A DNA stretch of 64,000 nucleotides. Origin: Sanderia malayensis (lineage: Eukaryota; Cnidaria; Scyphozoa; Semaeostomeae; Pelagiidae). Shown here in pieces: positions 23,496-34,475 of the stretch (position 1 is the first letter of the stretch; each line of letters starts with the position of its first letter). The translations under genes and the position numbers were made by a program. The notes under the pieces were generated by a model. That model ran no database searches and was not told where the DNA came from. It saw only the letters and a program-made list of their open reading frames with translations. The stretch spans positions 4,898,001-4,962,000 of the forward strand of contig RQOL01000906.1 in NCBI GenBank assembly GCA_013076295.1, in the 5' to 3' direction.

Positions 23496-24475
23496 GTAAC
23501 CGATGAAATCTCCTAAATCTCTAATTAAATTAGACCGGTATTTTGCGGACCGGAGTTCCACATGGAATAACCAATTGATCTCATCAATCTGAATCCATGA
23601 TTTTTTGGCTAATCGAATTGTGGATTTTATTGACCTCTGGTTTGTTTCTCTGTTGGGTGGAGGGTTTATTTTGAGCCAGTATTTTCTGTCGTTTTTCAGG
23701 GTAAATGTATGGAAATATTGGCCAAACAGCGGAATAGCCATTTATGGAAATAGTGTCGCAAAAATCGATCAAGTAGAGTTGGCGAATTAGGTGAAGCGTA
23801 CGTTCGAGACAGGCAGCTTGTCTCAAGCAACCTGTTTCGAACGTACGCTTCACCGTACGGTAATTGACCATTGGCATGTCTACTTATTATAACCTATTGA
23901 AGGTACACATTCTATGTCCACTCGCTGTTGAAGAAGAGGAGTACAGTGGAATTGGACGCTTCTTACAGTAAAGGCTGTAAGAACCAATTGATTAAGAACC
24001 TCTGGGTGATATTTCTGCTCAAAGCATTAGAAGATTGAATAATAGGTTGGGTGCGAAATTCACGGGTTCTTAGCATATGCGTGTTTTTCACTGCTCTTGT
24101 TCACTCCTCTTCAATATCATTCGGGCAATCCTAAAGCCATTGTAGTTAATCTATGTACAATGCAGTGGTTACCTCTTGCAATGAGGTGTCCTCTGCTTAA
24201 TGAAGATTTCATTGTAGCAATGCATTTGGAAGTTGCAATAGGAATAAGAGTGCGTTTTAAAGCAGTGGCAGATATGAGAATACATTGCGCAAAAGTAATA
24301 TGCTTCGCAGTACATTCTAAAACAGTAACGGTAATAGCAAAGAATCTTCACATCGCCGTTGCTGTTGGATTAGGGTTTCTTTGGTGATGGTGATTGTGCT
24401 GGGGCTTGCTTGCTTGCTGCAAGGCTTTACTGTTTTCTTTGAATTTTGTTTAAACTTTTAATTGTTTTGTTGCAG

Positions 24476-24609
24476 TGCTGGAGTCGGCAGAACTGGCTGC
24501 TATCGTCATCTACTCGATGCTTGAGAGAATCAAGAATGAGCAAACCGTTGACATTTACGGCTATGTGACCATGCTACGCTCGCAGACAAATTTCATGGTG
24601 CAAAACGAT
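24476..24609 (+). pseudogene. PTP D1 catalytic P-loop exon, unit 2, frameshifted
   Basis: Same splice sites and same 2-base loss after SAGVGRTGC as unit 1, with two amino-acid differences downstream (I for T, G for D). The shared lesion indicates common descent of the break. Confidence 0.85.
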
Positions 24610-26696
24610 GTAAGTAAACAGGGGTTAGGATTCCCAATCCCGCTCTGAGTATTCCCGTTTTTGGTTAATAGACTCGTCTGCATCACCACCATTGCAAGCC
24701 TTTGTGCAGTAAAAGCAAGAACCTGTGTATTTTGCACCCAGCCTATTGTCTAAACACAGTAGGCTATTGTTTTTTATATTGTTTTGAAATGAGATATCAA
24801 CCCGGGAGGTTTTAATCAATTGCTTCTTACACCATAGCAGATTAGTCCATAGGAAGAGTTAACAGTAAATAACTATAGTAAATAAGCTATTAATAGAGTA
24901 TCTCAACTCATCAAGAGCTTGCTAGACTTGGTCCCTGATCATGCATTGATTATCATATAGTTATCATATATTATAATATATAGTCATATAGTAATCATAT
25001 AGATTATCGCATATGTAATTAAGGTTGCCAGCTATTTATGAAATTTCATTTTTGTGTGTTTCAGGAGCAGTACATATTTGTCCACAACACCATATTGGAT
25101 GCAATTCAATCTAGTAGTACAGCCGTACCAGCCAGTGAGTTCTCCACCTACTTGAAAACGATGAGCGAATTCAACAAGCATGGTGACGTTCTCATTGAAA
25201 GAGATTTTAACGTAAGATTCTTGCATTCAATTCAGTCTATTCAATCAATTCAATTCAGGCGCTGGTCCGGCAAGTATTACCGTCACCTCAAGGACAGACA
25301 ACCGGAGTAAGTATATGATTAATGACGAAATTGAATTGAATTACTTAGATCAATAATTGAATTGAATTGTCATAATTTTTTATTGTAGTTGGATTGGAGT
25401 ATGTCCATCTGTTCATTTTCATTGTTCGCAGTCGTTAATAACGAGAGCACGAATGTCCTCGATACAAGGGACATTCGTGCTCACGTTATCAACGACTCTG
25501 CAATCTCAGTCACCTGGAATGAGCCAATCGAACAAAGCGGACGAATACGAGGCTACTTTTTCTTCTATCTTGATTGTATTTTTTTTTAAGTATTGATTTT
25601 TATTGATTTTGTCTTGCCAACGCTCTGCCGTTTGTTAGATCAGTCTAGATGTCTGAGATAACCAGCAATTTTGTATTGGTCAAGTGGATACCACCAAATT
25701 TCACACCTGAATTGTTAATCACTCGCTGGCTACAAGGTAAGCTTGAGCATTGATATAATTTCCAATCCTATTTACGGTTATAGGTTTCTTCCAGTGCGAA
25801 TTCCCTGGAAATGCCCTGGGAGCTCATTTACCCACCTCGGAAGGGTGGACGCCTGAGTTGGCTGACGGTTTGTAGCTCGTGACTCCGACTTTCTGTACCC
25901 ACGAAGATCAACCTTCAAGGATGCGAAATAGCATCTCAACCACCTTGGCTACACCTAGTGGTCAAGGCGCTGGTGTCCTTCCCCTCAAAGGTTACCAACG
26001 ACCCTTTTAGGACAAATACAATTCGAACTTTTGTTACTTTGAATATTTTCATGTCCTTTCCCACACCAGGTTTTTGCTTAAAACTGACTGTATATTTAAT
26101 CAGATAATGATCAATTTGCACTCAGGTGACCGCATCCGGATCAAAATCTTACAAAGATGCGTCCGGTGTGGAGAAAACCGGTGTGGAGCAACGAAGAGAA
26201 GCAGATTACGGGCAAATTCAATTCCGCCTACTTCAACACCTTAGACCGAATCTTTACTACACGATTTCCGTCTGGATCCTAACCACGTTTGGAATGCTAT
26301 CCCGTTCCAAACGTGGTTAAGATTCAGACGGAAAATAATGTTCAATTCTGGACCAAGAAGACCGGTATGGATATACTCTTTATGCTACTAAAATGATAGA
26401 GAATAGTGTACATTGTTCTATTTATGAATGATTGATTGCAAGCTTGTAATGAGATGTTTGTTGTGTGTTTAGCCTCGCCCGCGGTTGATCCTCCAAGAAG
26501 AAGCGTGAAATATATCGTACAAAAGTACAAAAGTTTCACTCATTATCTCCGAGATTATCTCCGAGATAGTGAGTGTAACTTTTGTACCACCGATAGTATC
26601 TTTTGTACCAGCGAGATAATATCTCGCCGTCTACAACTGTAAACGGAGACGTGGAGTAAGTATCGATGTTTAGCATGTCTCCCTGTTTGATTCATA

Positions 26697-28995
26697 TAGA
26701 CCAGACGGAAATGGCGGGGAGTACCACTTTGGGTCGGGGAAAATTTAATTACCAGTTTCGGGCTCTCCATCAACTGGGTATTTAGGAATGTGATGGTAAA
26801 CAGGGATTTTCCGCTGTTTTGTGGGTTAAAATGGGGGTTAAATGAGGAATGGTTTCGTCTTTACCTCTGCGGAGGAGGACTATCTCACAAAATGCGTTTT
26901 AGCGTGGTAAATACTGCCTAAGCCGTAAAGACAATGTGCTTCTCTTGGCCAAACTATATTCATAATTGAAAAAGGGTCATAATTGGTCACGTGACAGTCA
27001 GTGACCCCATGCCCTTATATGGAAATGAGATCAAAAGGGACCTAAAGTCTGTTTTTAAAATGTGAAATTCTTAAGATCGCGCAAATCATTGTCATAAAAG
27101 ATGAAAATGCCCTATTAAATTACCTTAAATGTTCAGAATGGAGTTTCCATTTTCTTCACTTATCATCCCTATTACCCCGCATATAAGCACATGCGCGTTT
27201 ATCCGTAAAACCGCTTTTTTCCAAAATTTGAATGTAAAAGGTGGTTGGGTTATAGGCGCATACAGTCAAACTAGATGTGGTTTGGATATAAGCGCATGTT
27301 CCTGTATCCGGGTAAAAGCGCATGCACCTGTGGCTTGCACTTACAGTATTTGCGGGGTAATATAGGGTAGTCTGTTTTTCTGTGCACAGTCTATTCCAGC
27401 CCTCTATATTAATACAATACAGTATGTACTTACATTGAAGTTTTAACATTTGTAATTTTAGTCAGCTTCTTCGTCCTCTTCACTCTCGTCTTCTTCTCCA
27501 TAGAAATCCTCGTCATTAGCGTCAAACAATAGCTCTTCAACCTCAGCAGGGAATGCAGATTTGATCCATTTAATTTTTAGATCATCAGTCCATCCAAGGG
27601 TACTAAGATCAGGCAATGCACAAGCTTTTTGGTCGGCCGATTTCCAAATTTTTGCAACTACATTAGGGGTTTACTTAAAGAATATTGAAATGGAGAATGA
27701 TGAAAAAAAGTGTCTTGTTGGCTTTCATTCGTTCACAGGAAACGATTATATTTCATCTTTTTTCGAAATGGAAAAGGACAAAGTTGGCGAGTGGTTGAAA
27801 AAAATCGAAAATTCATTACAACATTCACACAGTTAGGATCAACATGGGATCTCACGGAAGAAATTTTTCAAGAACTAGAGAAATATGTATGTCGCTTGTA
27901 CGGTTGCAGAGTAAGACATGTAGATGATGCAAAACACCAAATGTTCGAGAACAAAATTAACAAAGACGGAAAGGTGATTGACATGGCACTATTGCCACCA
28001 TACCACAGTTCTCTAATGTTGCATTCACAGCGTTCTAATGTAGATGCAAAAATTTGGAATTCGGCCGACCAAAAAGCTTGTGCATTGCCTGATCTTAGTA
28101 CCCTTGGATGAACTGATGATCTAAAAATCAAATGGATCAAATCTGCATTCCCTGCTGAGGTTGAAGAGCTATTGTTTGACGCTAATGACGAGGATTTCTA
28201 TGGAGAAGAAGACGAGAGTGAAGAGGACGAAGAAGCTGACTAAAATTACAAATGTTAAAACTTCAATGTAAGTACATACTGTATTGTATTAATATAGAGG
28301 GCTGGAATAGACTGTGCACAGAAAAACAGACTACCCTATATTACCCCGCAAATACTGTAAGTGCAAGCCACAGGTGCATGCGCTTTTACCCGGATACAGG
28401 AACATGCGCTTATATCCAAACCACATCTAGTTTGACTGTATGCGCCTATAACCCAACCACCTTTTACATTCAAATTTTGGAAAAAAGGCCGTTTTTCGGA
28501 TAAACGCGCATGCGCTTATATGCGGGGTAATAGGGATGATAAGTGAAGAAGATGGAAACTCCATTCTGAACATTTAAGGTAATTTAATAAGGAATTTTCA
28601 TGTTTCTTGACGGTGATTTGCGCGATCTTAATAATTTCACATTTTAAAAACAGATTTTAGGTTCCCTTTTGATCTCATTTCCATATAAGGGCATGGGGTC
28701 ACTGACTGTCACGTGACCAATTATGACCCTTTTTCAATTATGAATATAGTTTGGCCAAGAGAAGCACATTGTCTTTACGGCTTAGGCAGTATTTACCACG
28801 CTAAAACGCATTTTGTGAGATAGTCCTCCTCCGCAGAGGTAAAGACGAAACCATTCCCCATTTTAACCCCCAAAACAGCGGAAAATCCCTGTTTACCATC
28901 ACATTCCTAAATACCCAGTTGATGGAGAGCCCGAAACTGGTAATTAAATTTTCCCCGACCCAAAGTGGTACTCCCCGCCATTTCCGTCTGGTCTA
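26697..28995. mobile_element. 2.3-kb foldback insertion with ATA target duplication; empty site present in unit 1
   Basis: The ends TAGACCAGACGGAAATGG and CCATTTCCGTCTGGTCTA are perfect inverted repeats, flanked by ATA on both sides (26694-26696, 28996-28998). Unit 1 at about 21916-21926 reads TTGATTCATAGCGAAG without the element, giving the exact pre-insertion site. Arms of about 970 bp (26697-27668 and about 28034-28995) surround about 365 bp. Direct alignment of filled and empty sites supports a 3-bp duplication; the superfamily is not assigned. Confidence 0.9.
27690..28243 (+). pseudogene. Broken transposon-associated ORF inside the foldback insertion
   Basis: Reads CLVGFHSFTGNDYISSFF, then after a frameshift near 27765 continues RKFITTFTQLGSTWDLTEEI, KVIDMALLPPYHSSLMLHSQ and ALPDLSTLG. 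A TGA at 28109-28111 stands where a Trp codon would be expected, and the frame then resumes as TDDLKIKWIKSAFPAEVEEL with an acidic tail ending in EEDEEAD. The FTGNDY, LPP and acidic-tail pattern belongs, as I recall, to an uncharacterised repeat-encoded family common in cnidarians and other invertebrates; I cannot name it securely. The last part of this ORF (from about 28034) is also present inverted in the left arm, so the element's inverted repeats include coding sequence. Confidence 0.6.
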
Positions 28996-30637
28996 ATAGC
29001 GAAGCCTTGTCTTTGTCTGAAGCGCTGATGTTCTATGCGAGCTTGATAAACATGTAATTTGCCAATAGTCTTTGAGTTTACATCTATACAAAGAAGATTT
29101 TATAGTTATTAAGTTGTTATTGCCAATCGGAAGGATTCATTGTTTAGTAATGCATGATGAAGATTAAAGTTCTATGATCTTCCTTTGATCTTTGAAGAAG
29201 TTGTAAAGTTAGCAACTGCCATTGCAAACTACGTTCTTGTGTGGTTAACAATGCTACAATCTTCGACATCGTTTGCTTTATATATTTCTAAATAACCCTC
29301 TGGATGTTCTTCTTTAGATTCTATTAGATTCTTCTTTAGAATTCTATCGCATCCACGTTGTAGACTATGGCTTCATAGTCCACAACGTGGATGCGATAGA
29401 ATTCGTGTTTTCTCGTGGATACAACGTGGATTCTCGTGGATACAACGTGGATTCGTTCGACTATCAACAATCGAACAACAATCAGTTTGTTTAAAAATCA
29501 GCAGAAACGTTCACGTAGATCCTCACCACGCCCCGTCACTTACATCACCGCCGAGCTACTACCAAGCGAGCTGCCTGAAGAGGTCGTTATCGGCGAAGGA
29601 GACAAAATCGGTGATTACAAGAACAAGAAACTAACGCCCGGGCACACATACCAGTTCTATTTTCTCTCTACCATCCGCTTTCAAATCCATGACGTGTCAT
29701 GGGTTTGAAATCGGATGGTAGAGAGAAAATTGTGCAAGATTTTGAGGTATGTTGCATTGCTTGTACATGGTTTCACATCACATGCTACTACTCCTATGCG
29801 ACGTGCTCCTGTTCCTCTCAACATGCATGTTTGCTGAAACTCTGCTCAGCATGCATACTTCCTTGCTGCCTGTTTTATTTATCGTTTGTTTTATTTATTT
29901 TTGAGTGTTTAATTTGTTTTCTTCAAGTCATTTGATCCGGGTCAAAGCCACATATCGGAAGCCTCGAACCAGCCATGTAATAAAGTGAAAAACCGATATC
30001 CAAATCTACAAGCTTGTGAGTTTGTTAATGATTCAATGTTCATGACAGTAACACTGTTTGTTGCAACTTGTCTTTGTACAATGACCTTTCTCCGTCATGC
30101 CAACCCAACCCCCAGGACTATTTGCTGGCACTGTTAAGCTAATAGAGCTACCATCTTCTTTTCAGATGATCATACGAGAGTTGTCTTGCAATTTACTGGT
30201 GAAATGGGTTCGGACTATCTCAATGCAAATTACATTGATGTAATTTGCATTAAGATAGTCCGAACGTTCCTTTCCATTTTGCATTCGACTCCAAAGTCCA
30301 ATCTATATTCATGTGAGTAGCCATCGCTATTATTGCCATACACCATGTCGACTGATTAAGCCGTATGGCTATTGTGAACATGCGGAGATCCTAAAGATCA
30401 GACTGTAAACAATTCATTTTGATTCTCCTCCTCAGGGTACTGTCAGGAGAAAGCGTTTATTGCCACGCAAGGCCCAATGACAAACACTGTGGCGGATTTC
30501 TGGAGAGCGTGTTGGGAGAATAAGACGGGTACTATTGTTATGGTGACGAAATTGGAAGAGAGAGGACGGATAGGTAACCGATGAAATCTCCTAAATCTCT
30601 AATTAAATTAGACCGGTATTTTGCGGACCGGAGTTCC

Positions 30638-32310
30638 ACATGGAATAACCAATTGATCTCATCAATCTGAATCCATGATTTTTTGGCTAATCGAATTGTG
30701 GATTTTATTGACCTCTGGTTTGTTTCTCTGTTGGGTGGAGGGTTTATTTTGAGCCAGTATTTTCTGTCGTTTTTCAGGGTAAATGTATGGAAATATTGGC
30801 CAAACAGCGGAATAGCCATTTATGGAAATAGTGTCGCAAAAATCGATCAAGTAGAGTTGGCGAATTAGGTGAAGCGTACGTTCGAGACAGGCAGCTTGTC
30901 TCAAGCAACCTGTTTCGAACGTACGCTTCACCGTACGGTAATTGACCATTGGCATGTCTACTTATTATAACCTATTGAAGGTACACATTCTATGTCCACT
31001 CGCTGTTGAAGAAGAGGAGTACAGTGGAATTGGACGCTTCTTACAGTAAAGGCTGTAAGAACCAATTGATTAAGAACCTCTGGGTGATATTTCTGCTCAA
31101 AGCATTAGAAGATTGAATAATAGGTTGGGTGCGAAATTCACGGGTTCTTAGCATATGCGTGTTTTTCACTGCTCTTGTTCACTCCTCTTCAATATCATTC
31201 GGGCAATCCTAAAGCCATTGTAGTTAATCTATGTACAATGCAGTGGTTACCTCTTGCAATGAGGTGTCCTCTGCTTAATGAAGATTTCATTGTAGCAATG
31301 CATTTGGAAGTTGCAATAGGAATAAGAGTGCGTTTTAAAGCAGTGGCAGATATGAGAATACATTGCGCAAAAGTAATATGCTTCGCAGTACATTCTAAAA
31401 CAGTAACGGTAATAGCAAAGAATCTTCACATCGCCGTTGCTGTTGGATTAGGGTTTCTTTGGTGATGGTGATTGTGCTGGGGCTTGCTTGCTTGCTGCAA
31501 GGCTTTACTGTTTTCTTTGAATTTTGTTTAAACTTTTAATTGTTTTGTTGCAGTGCTGGAGTCGGCAGAACTGGCTGCTATCGTCATCTACTCGATGCTT
31601 GAGAGAATCAAGAATGAGCAAACCGTTGACATTTACGGCTATGTGACCATGCTACGCTCGCAGACAAATTTCATGGTGCAAAACGATGTAAGTAAACAGG
31701 GGTTAGGATTCCCAATCCCGCTCTGAGTATTCCCGTTTTTGGTTAATAGACTCGTCTGCATCACCACCATTGCAAGCCTTTGTGCAGTAAAAGCAAGAAC
31801 CTGTGTATTTTGCACCCAGCCTATTGTCTAAACACAATAGGCTATTGTTCAAACACAATATGCTATTGTTTTGAGATGAAATATCAACCCGGGAGTTTTT
31901 AATCAATTGCTTCTTACACCATAGCAGATTAGTCCATAGGAAGAGTTAACAGTAAATAACTATAGTAAATAAGCTATTAATAGAGTATCTCAACTCATCA
32001 AGAGCTTGCTAGACTTGGTCCCTGATCATGCATTGATTATCATATAGTTATCATATATTATAATATATAGTCATATAGTAATCATATAGATTATCGCATA
32101 TGTAATTAAGTTTGCCAGCTACTTATGAAATTTCATTTCTGTGTGTTTCAGGAGCAGTACATATTTGTCCACAACACCATATTGGATGCAATTCAATCTA
32201 GTAGTACAGCCGTACCAGCCAGTGAGTTCTCCACCTACTTGAAAACGATGAGCGAATTCAACAAGCATGGTGACGTTCTCATTGAAAGAGATTTTAGCGT
32301 AAGATGCTTG
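30638..32310 (+). repeat. RPTP tandem unit 3 (truncated, about 1.7 kb)
   Basis: Near-identical to the start of unit 2 at a fixed 7078-bp offset up to about 31840. After a small intronic rearrangement (a repeated AACACAATAGGCTATTGTT block near 31830) the identity continues to 32298. It contains the KYWPN exon (about 30776-30932), the catalytic exon (31554-31687) and the D1 terminal exon (32152-32298). Beyond the donor the sequence is unrelated to units 1 and 2, marking the array end. Confidence 0.85.
31554..31687 (+). pseudogene. PTP D1 catalytic P-loop exon, unit 3, frameshifted
   Basis: Identical to the unit 2 exon, including the break after SAGVGRTGC. Confidence 0.85.
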
Positions 32311-32490
32311 CACTCAATTCAATTTATTTTGATCGCGATCAGAGATATGATGCCGTACTGTTTATCACTGTTACGAATAGGCTAAAGAATTTGTTCGTTG
32401 CTGCGTGAAGCGTTGGGTTAGGTTTAATCGTTGTACATAGCTGTGTTGCAACTGTTTTGATGCATTTCTGATGCTTTTTCTTGCAGCCAG

Positions 32491-32680
32491 GTGATCGTGT
32501 ATGCCACAGTTCCAAATAATGAGGATTACATAATGAGGATGCAATCACCATTATTTGGAACCGTGGCTTATTTTGCATGTCAGCCACTACTGAAGTGAAA
32601 AAATCCAAGAACAGATTGGCATCAATTTACCTTTTAAGGTAAAATTGATGCCAATCTGTTCTTGGATTAACTTTTATTCG
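32491..32680 (+). pseudogene. Residual RPTP exons (ATVPNN block and D2-like KNRLASI block), each palindromic
   Basis: 32491-32600 encodes VIVYATVPNNEDYIMRM around a palindrome (32503-32567). 32602-32668 encodes KSKNRLASIY, resembling the KNRLxNI start of a second PTP domain, and is almost entirely a 67-bp palindrome. Read on the minus strand, the second arm gives KNRLASILP, which is closer to the family consensus. No other D2 exons follow. Confidence 0.55.
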
Positions 32681-32796
32681 TGGCCAGAATTGAGAAGGCC
32701 CAAGAAGGCCATTTTTTTCGACAAGAACACAGGAGTTGCTTTCTTGTCGTGGGGATAAGTTGAGAAAAATGAATGCCTAGAAGTGGTAGAGCACCC

Positions 32797-32905
32797 CCTC
32801 TCCATATTTTTTGCAGGCACTCATTTCCAAACATATCTTTTAATCGATTGCTAGATGCTTTAGTCCTGATCATTGGTTTTACATCACAGCAGCACTCATT
32901 TTAAC
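32797..32905 (+). repeat. Second copy of the dispersed repeat at 12774-12925
   Basis: Shares TTTGCAGGCACTCATTTCCA and TTTACATCACAGCAGCACT with the 12.8-kb copy, in the same orientation. The two copies bracket the RPTP region. Confidence 0.7.
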
Positions 32906-32952
32906 AATGTTAACAGCTAGTTTAAGGAGTTATTTAATATTTTGTTTCCAGG

Positions 32953-33873
32953 TAAAGTTGACAACATGGGATGTTTGTTCAAAGATAAATGGTATGCATT
33001 CAGTTGATGATTTTGACCCACGAACTTAGGAGTGGTACCCTGGGGACAGGAGAGGCTGTTATAGGTACAAAACATTTTAAGCAATTTTGAGGGCTAAAAT
33101 ATCCAAAATTTTAAGCAACTTTCATGGCTGGACCAAAGTCTAGTTGCTTATTAAAAAAAAGTGTTTATGACCAGGGTCGCAAATGGATCAATATCTTTGG
33201 GGGCTTCAAATAATGAGAGTGTTACACCGTCCTTAGTACTTTATCCTATACCCCGTCTGTCAACCTGTTAACGCATGCGATGATTTGTAAGGACGAATGT
33301 TATACTTCACCTGCGAGCTATCATGTTTGAATTTCGATCTGATTGGTTCAATGCCTACTGATACCAAGTTTCATTAAGACAGGAAAATGTAATCGAGTTC
33401 GCTATATATTTACTCGTTATATGTTACGAAAATTGCACTGAATTTCAACATTTGATTAATTTGATCATAAGTTCTTTGTTTTATTATCTTTAGCATCTTT
33501 ATTTTATTATTTTATTTTATTTTATTATTTCTTATTTTCATAGCTACAAACTTGAACATCGTCAACCATTCAATGACGAAGATTTGGATAAAAGATGAAG
33601 AAAAATGTGGCTACTTGAAGAAGATGGAAATCTGCAACCCAAGATTTAAGCAGCTTTTTGACATACGAAGACGTAAGACTTCTGGCGTGTTAATAGTTCT
33701 ATCCAATTATATCTACTTCTATTATCGTAGCTTTCTTATCTCGAGTTTCAATGCTTCACTCACAATCCTATACCTAGTTCTGCATTATTATTGAACTTTA
33801 TTTTACTGCCCTTTTGTATTTGATCTTTGTTTTGTTATGCCTAGTCTTGGATGCTGTTGCTGTGGTATTTTGA
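32953..33873 (+). CDS. Possible small three-exon gene, unrecognised
   Basis: Three blocks with plausible splice sites join in frame. 32953-32991 (after tttccag, before gtatgc) reads VKLTTWDVCSKIN. 33550-33672 (tttcatag to gtaaga) reads NLNIVNHSMTKIWIKDEEKC, GYLKKMEICNPRFKQLFDIRR. A final exon from 33844 reads LLDAVAVVF then stop. Three cysteines and a basic composition are visible, with no recognised domain. No start codon was identified. It may be a remnant of the phosphatase locus or a short unrelated gene. Confidence 0.3.
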
Positions 33874-34029
33874 AGTGGAAGAAGACAAATAGAAGACAAG
33901 AAAAACAGAAGACGTTCTTTTTTACACCTTTTCATACATCCTTTTCATACATCCTTTCATAATTAGATGTCTTATTTTTGTATGATTAACATTGTCAGAG
34001 ATTCCCAGGGAAGGATAGCGACTCTTATA

Positions 34030-34475
34030 GGAATAGTAATCCGCAGGTATCAATTCCCATGGGATTAGAATCCGGGGGTATTAATTCCCATGGGATTAGA
34101 ATCCGGGGGTAACAATTCCCTTGGGAATAGAATCCGGGGGTATTAATTCCCATGGGAATAGAATCCGGGGGTATTAATTCCCATGGGATTAGAATCCGGG
34201 GGGGTAACAATTCCCTTGGGAATAAAATCCGGGGGTATTAATTCCCATGGGAATAGAATCCGGGGGTATTAATTCCCATGGGAATAGAATCCGGGGGTAT
34301 TAATTCCCATGGGATTAGAATCCGGGGGTAACAATTCCCTTGGGAATAAAATTCGGGGGTAACAATTCCCATGGGATTGGAATCCGGGGTAACCATTCCC
34401 TTGGGAATAAAATCCGGGGGTAGCAATTCCCTTGGGAATATTAATCGAGGGGTCACAATTTCCATTGGATTATAG
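34030..34475. repeat. 31-bp minisatellite, about 14 copies
   Basis: Tandem copies of a 31-bp unit built on AATTCCCATGGGATTAGAAT plus CCGGGGGTATT, with two alternating variants (CCCATGGGA/T and CCCTTGGGAAT; TATTAATT versus AACAATT). Each unit contains the palindrome ATTCCCATGGGAAT or a variant. Open frames on the minus strand here are by-products of the repeat. Confidence 0.95.

Larger units (their letters stand above)
18808..23555 (+). repeat. RPTP tandem unit 1 (about 4.75 kb)
   Basis: First of three head-to-tail units sharing a start near CACATGGAATAACCAATTGA (18808, 23561, 30639). Order: D1 KYWPN exon, D1 catalytic exon, D1 terminal exon, several FN3 exons, membrane-proximal FN3 exon, then the first three D1 exons. 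The unit boundary falls inside D1, so a D1 domain is split between consecutive units. The first 3.1 kb differs from unit 2 by scattered substitutions and small indels. The last 1.6 kb (from about 21920) appears identical to 28998-30637. Confidence 0.85.
23556..30637 (+). repeat. RPTP tandem unit 2 (about 7.08 kb including a 2.3-kb insertion)
   Basis: Same order as unit 1: KYWPN exon about 23698-23854, catalytic exon 24476-24609, terminal exon 25065-25211, FN3 blocks about 25259-26655, insertion 26697-28995, membrane-proximal FN3 about 29336-29758, D1 exons 29928-30573. The catalytic exon reads [11 protein letters not shown] where unit 1 reads [11 protein letters not shown]. Palindromes are at 23790-23854, 25432-25494, 26265-26334, 26525-26587, 29339-29404, 29660-29729 and 30208-30265. 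All three D1 lesions of unit 1 are shared. Confidence 0.85.

Noticed and set aside
34025..34465. Minus-strand frames reading PRILIPWELIPPDS-type repeats
   Set aside because: By-products of the 31-bp minisatellite, whose unit length is not a multiple of three and which has no gene context.
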